Shown here piece after piece: positions 40,428 to 49,736 of a stretch of 64,000 bases of DNA. Under the pieces are notes generated by a model. It was not told where the DNA came from. It was given only the letters and a program-made list of their open reading frames with translations, and did not search any database. Made by a program: the position numbers and the translations under genes. This DNA comes from JAGWRA01 sp963711505 (GTDB lineage Bacteria; Acidobacteriota; Vicinamibacteria; Vicinamibacterales; CAVVIG01): contig CAVQEJ010000001.1 in the NCBI GenBank assembly GCA_963711505.1, positions 310,001 to 374,000 on the forward strand, in the 5' to 3' direction. Numbering within the stretch: the stretch's first letter is position 1; the number at the start of each line of letters is the position of its first letter.

Positions 40428-42503
40428 ATGCAACGCCGCGTCGGGGTGATTCCAGGGCTGGTGGCGGTCGTCCTGGGACTCGTCACCCTGGCGACCGGCG
40501 CGCAGGCGCAGGAAGCGTCCGCGCGCAGCCGCGCGCTGCTCCTGCAGGCCGAGGACAGCCGCGCCGCCACCCACCGCGACCTCAACCGCATCCTCGTCGA
40601 CTCGCGCAGCCGCAACGTCACCCTGCAGCGGCTCGCCGTCCGCGCGCTCGGCCGGCTCGAGCGGCCAGAGCTCGCGCGCGACGTCTATCCCCGGCTCACC
40701 TCGTACGTCCCCGAAGTCCGCATGGAGGCGGCCAACGCGCTCGGCCAGATCGCCCAGTCGCTGAAGCCGGGGGCCGTGCTCACCCGCATCAAGTCCGAGC
40801 TGCTCGATCGTCTCGACAAGGAATCGAATTCACGGGTCGTCGGCACGCTGTGCCGGACGCTGGGCCGCCTGCCGTACACCGACGCGGCGGAAGTGCAGCG
40901 CGTCGAGTCGCGGCTCGTCGACGCGTCGCGCCAGAGCGAGACGGTCGAGGTGGCGCTCGGTGTCGCCATGGGCCTCGAGTCGCTCATCCGGGAGGACGGC
41001 CGGCTGAGTCCGCCGGCGCCGCCGACGCTGGCCCGGCTGCGGACGCTGACGAACGGATTGGGCGACAGCGTCGCCAGCGACGGTGCCCGCGTGCGGCGGC
41101 TGGCGCTGCTGGCGCTGACCGAGGCGAAAGGCGTCGACGATGCGACGCTGCAGCGGACGTCCCTGGACCAGGACGAGCAGGTGCGCCGCGAGGCGGTGGC
41201 GGCCGCCGGAGAGCAGCCCGACCTGCCGCACGCCCCGTCGGTCATCGCCAGGGGCCTCGAGGATCCGTCGCCGATGGTGAGGTACGAAGCGTTGCGCGCC
41301 TACGGCCGCACGTCGGGGGCCGCCGTCTGCGGCCCGATCGTGAAGGCCGTGGACGACGCCGACGCGCACGTCTCGCTGCTGGCGCTCGACCTGCTCGGCC
41401 AGCCGTGCGGCACGCCCGATCAGGGCGTGGACGTGCTGAAGGCGCAGGTCGCGTCGCTCGGCGGCGGCGACTGGCATCGGCCGGTGCACGCACTGCTGGC
41501 GCTCGCAAGGCGATCGCCCGATGCGGCCCGCGCGGCGCTGCCGGCCTTCGAGTCGTCGAAGACCTCGCAGGTCAGGATGTACGCCGCCCGCGCGGCCGGC
41601 GTGCTGCACGACCAGGAGACCCTGCACCGCCTGGCGCTCGATGCGGACGACAACGTCCGGAACGCCGCGATCGAGGCCCTGCAGAAGGTGAGCGGCCACG
41701 CCGGCGATCCGCTGTACCTCGCCGCGCTGGGACAGCCCGACTACCAGCTGGTCCGCACCGCGGCCCTGGCGCTCGCCGGTACCTTCCGGAAGGCCGACGC
41801 CGTGCGGCAGATCGTCGCGGCGCTCGATCGGATCACGGCGGAGAAGCGCGACACGTCGCGCGACGTCCGGATGGCGCTGCTCGACCGGCTGGCCGAGCTC
41901 GGGTCGAAGGCCGACGAGAAGGCGCTCGTGCCGTATCTGCGCGACTTCGATCCGGTCGTGGCCGGCCGGGCCGCCGAGGTGCTCTCGGCGTGGACGGGCC
42001 GCCCGTACCGGGCTCGGACGACGCAGTTGAAGATCACCGAGGACGTCACGGCCGGCGAGCTGGACCGGCTGCGGGCGCCGCGGGCCCGCGTCACCATGGC
42101 GGGCGGCGGCACGTTCGACATCGCGCTGCTGACGACCGAGGCGCCGGCCACGGTGCTGCGCTTCGTGAAGATGGCGGAGGCGGGATACTACAACGGACTG
42201 ACGTTCCACCGCGTCGTGCCGAACTTCGTCATCCAGGGCGGCAGCCCGGGGGCGAACGAGTACATGGGCGACGCCCGGTACATGCGCGACGAGGTCGGGC
42301 TGTGGCCGCACGTGCGCGGGGCGGTCGGCATCTCCACGCGCGGCCGCGACACCGGCGACGGCCAGTTCTTCATCGATCTCGTCGACAATCCCCGCCTCAA
42401 CGGCCAGTACACCGTCTTCGGCCAGGTGCTGGCCGGCATGGACACGGTCGATCGGGTCCTGGAAGGGGCCGTCATTGAGAAGATCGAGATCTTCGAGCAC
42501 TGA
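40428..42503 (+). CDS. Secreted HEAT-repeat / cyclophilin-type peptidyl-prolyl isomerase fusion
   Basis: The 691-residue protein has a signal peptide (MQRRVGVIPGLVAVVLGLVT), then about 460 residues of HEAT-type helical repeats (LQRLAVRALGRLERPELARD, VRMEAANALGQIAQSL, VRRLALLALTEAKG, VRYEALRAYGRTSG, NAAIEALQKVSGH), and a C-terminal cyclophilin domain with VLRFVKMAEAGYYNGLTFHR, VVPNFVIQGGSPGANEYMGD, GQFFIDLVDNPRLNGQYTVF and GQVLAGMDTVDRV. The PPIase active-site blocks (FHRVVPNFVIQGG, GQFFI) are intact. Likely a periplasmic folding factor with a protein-binding scaffold. The TTG 40425 is not used. Intact. Confidence 0.88.
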   Translation: MQRRVGVIPGLVAVVLGLVTLATGAQAQEASARSRALLLQAEDSRAATHRDLNRILVDSRSRNVTLQRLAVRALGRLERPELARDVYPRLTSYVPEVRMEAANALGQIAQSLKPGAVLTRIKSELLDRLDKESNSRVVGTLCRTLGRLPYTDAAEVQRVESRLVDASRQSETVEVALGVAMGLESLIREDGRLSPPAPPTLARLRTLTNGLGDSVASDGARVRRLALLALTEAKGVDDATLQRTSLDQDEQVRREAVAAAGEQPDLPHAPSVIARGLEDPSPMVRYEALRAYGRTSGAAVCGPIVKAVDDADAHVSLLALDLLGQPCGTPDQGVDVLKAQVASLGGGDWHRPVHALLALARRSPDAARAALPAFESSKTSQVRMYAARAAGVLHDQETLHRLALDADDNVRNAAIEALQKVSGHAGDPLYLAALGQPDYQLVRTAALALAGTFRKADAVRQIVAALDRITAEKRDTSRDVRMALLDRLAELGSKADEKALVPYLRDFDPVVAGRAAEVLSAWTGRPYRARTTQLKITEDVTAGELDRLRAPRARVTMAGGGTFDIALLTTEAPATVLRFVKMAEAGYYNGLTFHRVVPNFVIQGGSPGANEYMGDARYMRDEVGLWPHVRGAVGISTRGRDTGDGQFFIDLVDNPRLNGQYTVFGQVLAGMDTVDRVLEGAVIEKIEIFEH

Positions 42504-42536
42504 CGTCCGGCGCCGGTGCGTCGGGGCGGCGTGCCG

Positions 42537-43729
42537 ATGAGCGGAGGCCCGCGCTTCTCGACGCGCGTGCCGGCGGACCTGGCGCCGAATCGGCTGACCG
42601 CGGCGCTCGAGGCGCTGCGCGCCGCCGGGACGCCGATCGCCGATCTCACCGTCTCCAATCCGACGCGCGTCGGCCTGCGCTATCCCGACGATCTGCTCGC
42701 GCCGCTCGGCGACGCCGCCGGGCTGAACTACCAGCCGGAGGCCTTCGGCCTGGCGGAGGCGCGGGTCGCCGTGTCCGCCGACTACGCCCGCCGCGGCCTC
42801 GACGTGCCGGCCGACCGCGTGGCCCTGACGGCCAGCACCAGCGAGGCGTACAGCCTCCTCTTCAAGCTCCTCTGCAATCCGGGAGATCGCGTGCTCGTGC
42901 CGCGGCCGAGCTATCCGCTGTTCGAGTACCTCAGCCGCCTCGATGGTGTCGTGGCCGTGCCGTACGATCTCGAGTATCACGGCCTCTGGGCCGTCGATCT
43001 CGACAGCGTGCGCCAGGCGGCGGCCGGCGGCGCGCGCGCGCTGCTGCTGGTGAGCCCGAACAATCCCACCGGATCGCTCGTCGGGCGCGAGGAGCTCGAC
43101 GCCGCTGACGGCGATCTGCGCGGCCGAAGGCATGGCGATCATCGGCGACGAGGTGTTCGCCGACTATCCGCTCGACCCCGACGGCGATCGGGCGACGGGC
43201 GTGCTGGTGCAGGACCGCGTGCTGACGTTCGCGCTCGGCGGGTTGTCGAAGTCGGTCGGCCTGCCGCAGGTCAAGCTCGGCTGGATCGCGGTCGGGGGGC
43301 CGGCCGCCGCGGTCGCCGAGGCGCTCGCGCGGCTCGGAGATCGTCGCCGACACGTACCTGTCGGTGTCGACCCCCGTGCAGCAGGCGGTGGTGAGGCTGC
43401 TGGAGCGGGGCGCAGTCGTGCGGCGTCAGATTCAGGATCGGATCGCGGCGAACTACAGCCAGCTGCACGAGCTGGCGGGGGCGCATCCTGCCTGCCGCGT
43501 GCTGCGTGCGGAAGGCGGCTGGTCGGCCGTCATCCAGGTGCCGGCGACCCGCGCCGAGGAGGCGCTCGTGCTCGAACTGCTGGAGCGCCGGCACGTGCTG
43601 GCGCATCCCGGCTATTTCTTCGACTTCCCGCGCGAGGCGTTTCTGGTGGTCAGCCTGCTGCCACCCGAGAACGACTTCGCGGACGGCGCGAGCCGGCTGC
43701 TGGCTGAGGCGGACGTTCCGTCCGCCTGA
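42537..43729 (+). CDS. Pyridoxal-phosphate aminotransferase, two frameshifts
   Basis: The protein opens MSGGPRFSTRVPADLAPNRL and has ADLTVSNPTRVGLRYPDDLL, TASTSEAYSLLFKLLCNPGD, PRPSYPLFEYLSRLDGVVAV, LVSPNNPTGSLVGREELDA, then GDEVFADYPL and LGGLSKSVGLPQVKLGWIAV (PLP lysine). Insertions near 43101 and 43340 break the frame; removing one base at each gives LTAICAAEGMAIIGDEVFA and EIVADTYLSVSTPVQQAVVR. About 397 residues after repair. It belongs to the alanine/aspartate-type group; the substrate is not evident. Confidence 0.85.
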
Positions 43730-43766
43730 GCGGGTCGGTGCCGGACTTGCTACGATCGGAAGGACG

Positions 43767-45401
43767 ATGACTGCCCGCCTGTACACGGGACGACACGCCG
43801 GCCTGCTGCTGCCGCTCTTCTCCTTTCCGTCGCGCCGGAGCTGGGGCCTCGGCGAGATCGGCGATCTCGCGCCGATGGCCGCCTGGCTGCGCGCCGCCGG
43901 CCAGGATCTGCTGCAGCTGCTGCCGCTCAACGAAATGGCGCCCGGCCAGCAGTCGCCCTATTCGGCCATCAGCGCGATGGCCATCGATCCGCTGTTCATC
44001 ACCGTGCCCGACGTCGAGGACTTCACCGCGATCGGCGGCGAGGACGGCCTGCGCGGCGAGGCGCAGCACATGCTGGCCGCGGTCCGTCAGGCGCCCCACA
44101 TCGACTACCGCACCGTACGGGTGCTGAAGGACATCGCGCTGCGGGCCGCGTTCGGGCGGTTCCGCCGCGACGAATGGGATCGCAGCACCGAGCGGGCGCA
44201 GGCATTCCGGCAGTTCATCGCCGAGCAGGCCTGGTGGATCGAGGACTACGCGCTGTTCCGCGCCGTGCACGCGCAGCGCGGCGAGCGTCCGTGGGCGAGC
44301 TGGCCGGCGGATCTGCAGCGCCGCGAGCCGGGCGCCGTCCGGAAGGCGCGGACCGAACTGGCCGATGAGGTGCTCTACTGGCAGTACCTGCAGTGGAACG
44401 CCGATGGCCAGTGGCGCGATGCGCGTCGGCAGGCCGGTCCGGTCGAGCTGATGGGCGACCTGCCGTTCATGGTCGACACCGACAGCGCGGACGTCTGGTC
44501 GCGGCAGGAGGAATTCCGGCTGGACGCCTCGGTCGGCGTCCCGCCCGACGCCTTCAGCGCCGAGGGGCAGGACTGGGGCATGCCGGTCTACGACTGGGAC
44601 GTCCAGGCCCGCACCGGATATCACTGGCTGCGCGAGCGGGCCAGGCGCGCGGCCCAGATGTACGCGGGCTATCGCATCGACCACCTCGTCGGTTTCTATC
44701 GCACCTATGCCCGGCCGCACGACGGCAGCCCGGCCTATTTCTCGCCGGGCACCGAGCGCGAACAGACGGCGCTCGGCGAGACGCTGGTGACCCTCTTCAG
44801 GGACTCGGGCGCCTGCGTCGTCGCCGAGGATCTCGGCCTGGTGCCGGACTTCGTCCGCGCGTCGCTCGCACGTATGGGCGTCCCCGGCTACAAGGTGCTG
44901 CGCTGGGAGCGGGAGTGGCACATCGACGGGGAGCCGTACCGCGAACCCGACGCGTACCCGCCGGTGTCGCTGGCCACCTCGGGCACGCACGACACCGAGC
45001 CGATGGCCGTCTGGTGGGATGGAGCGACCCAGGAGGAGCGGCTGGCGCTCGGCCGCGTGTCGTTCGTGCGGCACCTGGCCGGCGACGGCTTCGATTTTGC
45101 GGGAAGTCCCTACACGGCGGCTCTGCGGGACGTGCTGATCGAGACGTTGTTCGGGTCGGGCTCGAACCTGATCGTGCTGCCGGTGGTGGATGTGTTCGGC
45201 TGGCGCGACCGGATCAACGTGCCCGGCACGGTCGACGGCCGGAACTGGACGTTCCGCCTGCCCTGGTACGCCGACGAGCTCGACAGCCATCCGGAAGCCG
45301 TGGCCTGTCGCGATCGCCTGCGCCACTGGAGCCACGTCTATCACCGGTCGACCGGCGAGGGCGGCGGACGGACGAACGGCGGACGGGCCACGGGGGGCTG
45401 A
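43767..45401 (+). CDS. malQ: 4-alpha-glucanotransferase
   Basis: The 544-residue GH77 enzyme has LLPLFSFPSRRSWGLGEIGD, LLQLLPLNEMAPGQQSPYSA, MGDLPFMVDTDSADVWSRQE, GVPPDAFSAEGQDWGMPVYD, the nucleophile region YAGYRIDHLVGFYRTYA, the acid/base region CVVAEDLGLVPDFVRASLAR and SLATSGTHDTEPMAVWWDG. It transfers alpha-1,4-glucan segments in glycogen and maltodextrin metabolism in the cytoplasm. Start ATG 43767 has GGAAGGA upstream. A three-base gap separates it from the next gene. Intact over 1.6 kb. Confidence 0.93.
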   Translation: MTARLYTGRHAGLLLPLFSFPSRRSWGLGEIGDLAPMAAWLRAAGQDLLQLLPLNEMAPGQQSPYSAISAMAIDPLFITVPDVEDFTAIGGEDGLRGEAQHMLAAVRQAPHIDYRTVRVLKDIALRAAFGRFRRDEWDRSTERAQAFRQFIAEQAWWIEDYALFRAVHAQRGERPWASWPADLQRREPGAVRKARTELADEVLYWQYLQWNADGQWRDARRQAGPVELMGDLPFMVDTDSADVWSRQEEFRLDASVGVPPDAFSAEGQDWGMPVYDWDVQARTGYHWLRERARRAAQMYAGYRIDHLVGFYRTYARPHDGSPAYFSPGTEREQTALGETLVTLFRDSGACVVAEDLGLVPDFVRASLARMGVPGYKVLRWEREWHIDGEPYREPDAYPPVSLATSGTHDTEPMAVWWDGATQEERLALGRVSFVRHLAGDGFDFAGSPYTAALRDVLIETLFGSGSNLIVLPVVDVFGWRDRINVPGTVDGRNWTFRLPWYADELDSHPEAVACRDRLRHWSHVYHRSTGEGGGRTNGGRATGG

Positions 45402-45403
45402 GC

Positions 45404-46940
45404 GTGAAGGGACCGCGCGTGAGGGCGCCCGAGCTCGGCGGGGGTGCCGGCTGGTTGAACGTCGCCGCACCGCTCAGCCTGCACGGACTGCGCGGCAAGG
45501 TGGTGCTGCTCGATTTCTGGACGTACGGCTGTATCAACTGCGTGCACATCATCCCGGCGCTGCAGCGGCTCGAGGCGAAGTATCCGCGCGAGCTCGTGGT
45601 CATCGGCGTCCATTCCGGGAAGTTCCCCAACGAGCTCGAGCTCGACAGCATCCGGCACTTCGTCCGGCGCTACGACATCCGGCATCCCGTCGTGAACGAC
45701 GCCGACCGGGCCATCAGCCGGGCGTACGCCGTGCGGGCCTGGCCGACGCTCGTCCTCGTCGACCCGGCCGGGTACGTCGCCGGCAGCGTATCGGGTGAGG
45801 GGCACGAGGAGGAGATCGACGCCGCGATTGCCGACGAGATCGCCCGGTTCCGCACCGTCGGTGCTCTCGACCGGACGCCGCTGCCCCTGGCGCCCGAGCG
45901 ATCACCGGCCGTTGATCGGCCGCTCGCCTTCCCCGGAAAGATCGCCATCGATCCCGCGTCGCGCCGGCTCTTCATTGCCGACTCGAGCCATCACCGGATC
46001 GTCTGCACGACGCTCGACGGGGTCCACGTGGCGACGATCGGATCGGGCGATCCGGGGATCGCCGACGGGACGTTCGAGACCGCGATGTTCCGGAGACCGC
46101 AGGGGCTGCTGGTCGTTGCTGGCAGCGCCAACAGCACTGACTGCGCCGACAGCGGCACGCTCTTCGTCGCCGATACCGGGAACCACCTGATTCGCGCCGT
46201 CGACCTGTCGAGGCGGCGCGTGGAAACGGTGGCGGGGACCGGCGGGCAGGGACCGATCCAGGGGACGGGCGGGCCGGCGCGCGGCTGTCCGCTGAATTCG
46301 CCGTGGGACCTGGCGAAGGCCGGGCGGCTGCTGTTCGTCGCCATCGCCGGGTCGCATCAGAATCTGGGTGTTCGATCTCGACCGCCACACGATCGAGCCG
46401 TACGCCGGGACGGGACACGAAGCGCGGCGGGACGGTACGCTCGCGACCGCGAGCCTGGCGCAGCCGTCGGGGCTGGCGGCCGGCGACGGCCGCCTGTACG
46501 TCGCCGACAGCGAGTCGAACAGCGTGCGCGCCGTGGACCTGCCGCCGGGCAATGCCGTGACGACGATCGCCGGCGGCGACCTGTTCGAGTTCGGTGACGC
46601 CGATGGCGTCGGCGACGCCGTGCGGCTGCAGCATCCGCTCGGACTCGCCTGGCTCGACGGCCGGCTCTTCCTCGCCGACACCTACAACCATCGCATCAAG
46701 CAGATCGACGCCGCGGCGCGACGTGTGACGACGCTCGCGGGCACCGGCCGCCCGGGCGACGAGGACGGCGCAGGTGGCTCGTTCGCCGAGCCCGGCGGAC
46801 TCGCGGCGTACGACGGACGCCTGTACGTCGCCGACACGAACAACCACGCGGTGAGGATCGTGGACACCGGCACCGGTGAGGTCGGGACGCTGGCGCTGCG
46901 GGGAGTGCCGGTAAGAGAGGAAGTAGGCGATAGGCGATAG
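45404..46940 (+). CDS. Thioredoxin-like / NHL-repeat protein (NHLRC2-like), one frameshift
   Basis: The N-terminal 150 residues are thioredoxin-like: LRGKVVLLDFWTYGCINCVH (CINC in the active-site position), VVIGVHSGKFPNELELDSIR, YAVRAWPTLVLVDPAGYV. The rest is an NHL beta-propeller with LFIADSSHHRIVCTTLDGVH, LFVADTGNHLIRAVDL, LYVADSESNSVRAVDLPPGN, LFLADTYNHRIKQIDAAARR and LYVADTNNHAVRIVDTGTGE. This matches NHLRC2-type proteins. One inserted A near 46364 breaks the frame; removing it links AGSHQ to IWVFDLDRHTIEPYAGTG. GTG 45404 starts three bases after malQ. The stop lies within a heptamer array. Role unknown, probably redox. Confidence 0.83.
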
Positions 46941-47057
46941 GCGATGGGCGGTAGGGCTGAGTCGCGCGCTCATGCACTCGCGCGCGACTTCCATTGAACG
47001 CGGCGCGAGCACACGAGCGCCGCGGTTGCCCTATCGCCTATGGCCCATCGCCCACCG
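46928..47057. repeat. Heptamer-armed inverted element between convergent genes
   Basis: Left arm CGATAGG CGATAGG CGATGGG CGGTAGG (46928-46955), a core with GTCGCGCGC...GCGCGCGAC and GCGGCGC...GCGCCGC hairpins, then the inverted arm CCTATCG CCTATGG CCCATCG CCCACCG (47030-47057). The left arm contains the stop codon of the upstream gene. Confidence 0.8.
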
Positions 47058-47073
47058 CCTGCAGTATCTCGAC

Positions 47074-48654
47074 CTACCGTCGTCCTCCCTGCGCCGTGGC
47101 CGTGCTCTTCGGCGCGGGCGGCAGCGGCTTGCGGGGCAGCATGTCGTCGCGGTTGGCCGCGTCGTAGACGAACGAGGCGACGATCACCGCGTTCTTCATC
47201 ATGTCGCCCGCCTGCACGCGGTCGTAGAGGTCCATGTTCGAGTGGTGCGTCCGGGTCTGGTACTCGATGGGATCCTGGATGAACTGGAAGCCCGGGATGC
47301 CGACCGCGTCGAACGACAGGTGGTCGGTGCCGCCCGTGTCCCGGATCGTCAGCGAGCGCATGCCGAGGTCGTGGAACGGCTCCATCCAGCGGGCGAAGAT
47401 CGGCGCGACCGCCTCGTTGCCCTGCAGGTAGACGCCGCGGATGGCGCCGGTGCCGTTGTCGACGTTGAAGTACGCCGAGACCTTCGCCTGTTCCGGCGTC
47501 AGCGCCATCGTCTTCGGATCGCCGAAGTGCTGCTTCACGTAGGCCTTCGATCCGAGCAGCCCTTCCTCCTCGCCGGTCCAGAGCGCGATGCGGACCGTCC
47601 GGCGCAGCTTCACGCCGCTCTCCTTGAGGATGCGCATGGCCTCCATCATCACCGCCGAGCCCGCGGCGTTGTCGGTGGCGCCGGTGCCCGAGTGCCACGA
47701 GTCGAAGTGGGCGCCGAGCATCACGATCTGGTCGGCCTTGTCGGTGCCCGGCAGCTCCGCGACGATGTTGAACGAGTTGAGATCCTTGTCGTAGAACTCG
47801 TTCCTGATGTCGAACATCAGCGAGACCGGGACCTTCTTCTCGAGCGTGCGCGCGATCCGGTTGTAGTGCTCGACGGCCATCACGACCTGCGCCGGCACGG
47901 GCGGGGCCTTGGGATCCTGCGAGCCGCCCGACTGCACGAAGATCGTCCCGTCGTCGCCGCGGCTCGACTCGATGACGGCGGCGACGCCTTCATCGAGCAG
48001 GAACGTGTTCAGCTTGTCCAGGAAGGCGCGCCGGGCCATGAACATCCGCCGCCGCGCGTCATTCGGCCCCTGGCCCGGGTCGGGGGCCATCGACATCCGT
48101 CCGAGATCCTCGCGCGTCAACCGGTGGCCCTGCGCGTCGAAGTGCGCCTCCGGATCGCGGATCGGCGAGATCATCACGAACTTGCCCTTCAGCTTGCCGC
48201 GATATTCGTCGAAGTCGGCCTCGCTCTCCATCGGGGCGAAGACCGCCTCGGCCGTCACGGGGCCGTTGGTCCCGGGCGTCCAGGCCTTCGTATAGGCGAT
48301 GAGCGGATAGGCGCGCGGTGAGACCGCGAGCGCCACGAACCAATCGTTCGCCCAGCCGCGGCCGAACGGCCACGGCTCCTCGTGCACGTTCGACAGGCCC
48401 CACCCCTTCATCGTCCTGACGGCGTAGTCGGCCGCCTCGCGCATGTCGGGCGAGTTGGTCAGCCGCGGCCCGTAGACGTCGGTGAGATAGCTCTCGACCG
48501 TCATCACCTGCGAATGCTCGAAGCCTTCGGCGCGAATCCGGTGCATCGCCGTCAGGTCGAGCGTCTCGTTCGACGGCGTCCACTGGGCGGCCACCGGCAG
48601 GCCGACGCACAGGGCGAGCCCGAGGGCGAGTGGCAGCGCAAAGCGAGATCTCAT
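47074..48654 (-). CDS. Secreted M28 family aminopeptidase with PA domain
   Basis: The 526-residue protein has a signal peptide (MRSRFALPLALGLALCVGLP) and the M28 metal site: HFDSWHSGTGATDNAAGSAV (His and Asp ligands), LWTGEEEGLLGSKAYV (Glu base and ligand), and TDHLSFDAVGIPGFQF (late His). The segment between residues about 130 and 280 is a PA-type insertion (KLKGKFVMISPIRDPEAHFD, EGVAAVIESSRGDDGTIFV). It is a zinc-dependent exopeptidase acting outside the cytoplasm. It ends 17 bases from the heptamer element. Intact. Confidence 0.92.
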   Translation of the reverse strand: MRSRFALPLALGLALCVGLPVAAQWTPSNETLDLTAMHRIRAEGFEHSQVMTVESYLTDVYGPRLTNSPDMREAADYAVRTMKGWGLSNVHEEPWPFGRGWANDWFVALAVSPRAYPLIAYTKAWTPGTNGPVTAEAVFAPMESEADFDEYRGKLKGKFVMISPIRDPEAHFDAQGHRLTREDLGRMSMAPDPGQGPNDARRRMFMARRAFLDKLNTFLLDEGVAAVIESSRGDDGTIFVQSGGSQDPKAPPVPAQVVMAVEHYNRIARTLEKKVPVSLMFDIRNEFYDKDLNSFNIVAELPGTDKADQIVMLGAHFDSWHSGTGATDNAAGSAVMMEAMRILKESGVKLRRTVRIALWTGEEEGLLGSKAYVKQHFGDPKTMALTPEQAKVSAYFNVDNGTGAIRGVYLQGNEAVAPIFARWMEPFHDLGMRSLTIRDTGGTDHLSFDAVGIPGFQFIQDPIEYQTRTHHSNMDLYDRVQAGDMMKNAVIVASFVYDAANRDDMLPRKPLPPAPKSTATAQGGRR

Positions 48655-49074
48655 ACGTTCCCTCCTGTTTCAATCGGGGCTCTGCCCCGAACCCCGGCTC
48701 GCGTCACTCGCTCGCCTCGAGCTTGCCGAAAGGCGGGCGCGCGGTGCGCGCCGCCGGGCGTTGCCCGGCCCGTGTGACCCGGGCTCGGCTCGAGCGTCGG
48801 CTCCCACTGAACGGAAGACTCTAACGGCCCAGCTTCGGGCCGTCAAGGCGGAAGGCCGGGCTCGCACCGGGCGGTCGTCGCGCCTGTTATATTGATGAGC
48901 CTGTTGGCGCAATCCACGGGGCATCAAATTGTTAGGTCACATGATAGAGCGAAGAAATATCCGACCAGAACTGTTCAGCTGGCGTCCAAACATCGACTAT
49001 CTTAGGGGAGCCGGCGCGGCTCCCCGCGAGACAACGAAGCCGGGCCTGAAAGGTCCGACAGAGGAGCGTGTACG
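48655..49074. other. 420-base spacer with GGGGCTC repeat and a hairpin before dinB-like gene
   Basis: 48672-48800 holds the GGGGCTCTGCCCCGAACCC type repeat with CGGCTCGCGTCACTCGCTCG. The next 200 bases are AT-richer and probably carry promoters (TTATATTGATGAG at about 48889). A GGGGAGCC/GGCTCCCC stem lies at 49005-49025. No ORF or RNA gene is recognised. Confidence 0.6.
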
Positions 49075-49641
49075 ATGAAGCGAGCTGTGCCGGTGGCCCT
49101 GCTGGTGGCGTTGGCCGCCGCCCCGCTGGCCGCCCAGATGGGCGGGGCGGGCGGAATGCAGAGCGGGAATCCCGTCAGCGCGACGTTGAAGAGCGCCTAT
49201 CAGGGCGTGCAGCGGAACCTGATCGAGACGGCGGAGCAGGTTCCCGAATCGGTGTACGGATTCAAGCCGACGCCCGAGGTCCGGAGCCTCGGTGAGCTCA
49301 TTGGCCACGTCGCCGGCGCGCAGTACATGTACTGTGGTGCCGCGAAGGGCGAGAAGAATCCGGCGGCCGAGAGCCAGTTCGACAAGGAAACGTCCAAGGC
49401 CGCCCTGGTCAAGGCCTTGAAGGACTCGTCGGCCTACTGCGAGGCCGTTTATGCCGGCCTCACCGACGCCGCCCTGGACCGGATGGTGACGATGGGACGG
49501 CGCCAGGTGCCGGCGGTGAGCCTGCTCGTGCAGAACATCGCGCACGACAACGAGCACTACGGCAACCTGGTCACCTACATGCGGTTGAAGGGGATCGTCC
49601 CCCCGTCGACCGCCCGTTCGCAGCGGCCGAGTGGACGGTAG
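49075..49641 (+). CDS. Secreted DinB superfamily protein
   Basis: The 188-residue protein begins with a signal peptide (MKRAVPVALLVALAAAPLAA) and then a DinB four-helix bundle: LKSAYQGVQRNLIETAEQVP, VRSLGELIGHVAGAQYMYCG (first His) and SLLVQNIAHDNEHYGNLVTY with the closing H-x3-H pair (HDNEHYG). DinB proteins bind a divalent metal and some are thiol-dependent transferases; the role of exported members is not known. ATG 49075. Intact. Confidence 0.88.
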   Translation: MKRAVPVALLVALAAAPLAAQMGGAGGMQSGNPVSATLKSAYQGVQRNLIETAEQVPESVYGFKPTPEVRSLGELIGHVAGAQYMYCGAAKGEKNPAAESQFDKETSKAALVKALKDSSAYCEAVYAGLTDAALDRMVTMGRRQVPAVSLLVQNIAHDNEHYGNLVTYMRLKGIVPPSTARSQRPSGR

Positions 49642-49736
49642 ATCGCCACATCGACCGATACTCCGTTCGGGACCCGGCCGCCGGTGGGCGGCGGCCGGGC
49701 CCGGCTCATCCGGACATCGCTTTTCAGGAAGGTGTA

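Noticed and set aside
36668..40621. 1317-codon antisense ORF on the minus strand
   Set aside because: Overlaps two intact plus-strand genes with clear motifs (beta-CASP nuclease, M49 peptidase). It is low-complexity Arg/His/Val-rich translation caused by high GC at third positions.
40830..43142. 770-codon antisense ORF
   Set aside because: Antisense to the HEAT-cyclophilin and aminotransferase genes; no domain, Arg/Gln/His-rich.
43650..45470. 606-codon antisense ORF
   Set aside because: Antisense to intact malQ.
48930..48936. GTTAGGT in the 48.9 kb spacer as an attC or attI remnant
   Set aside because: No arms, no opposite box and no integron gene nearby; a 7-base match is expected by chance.
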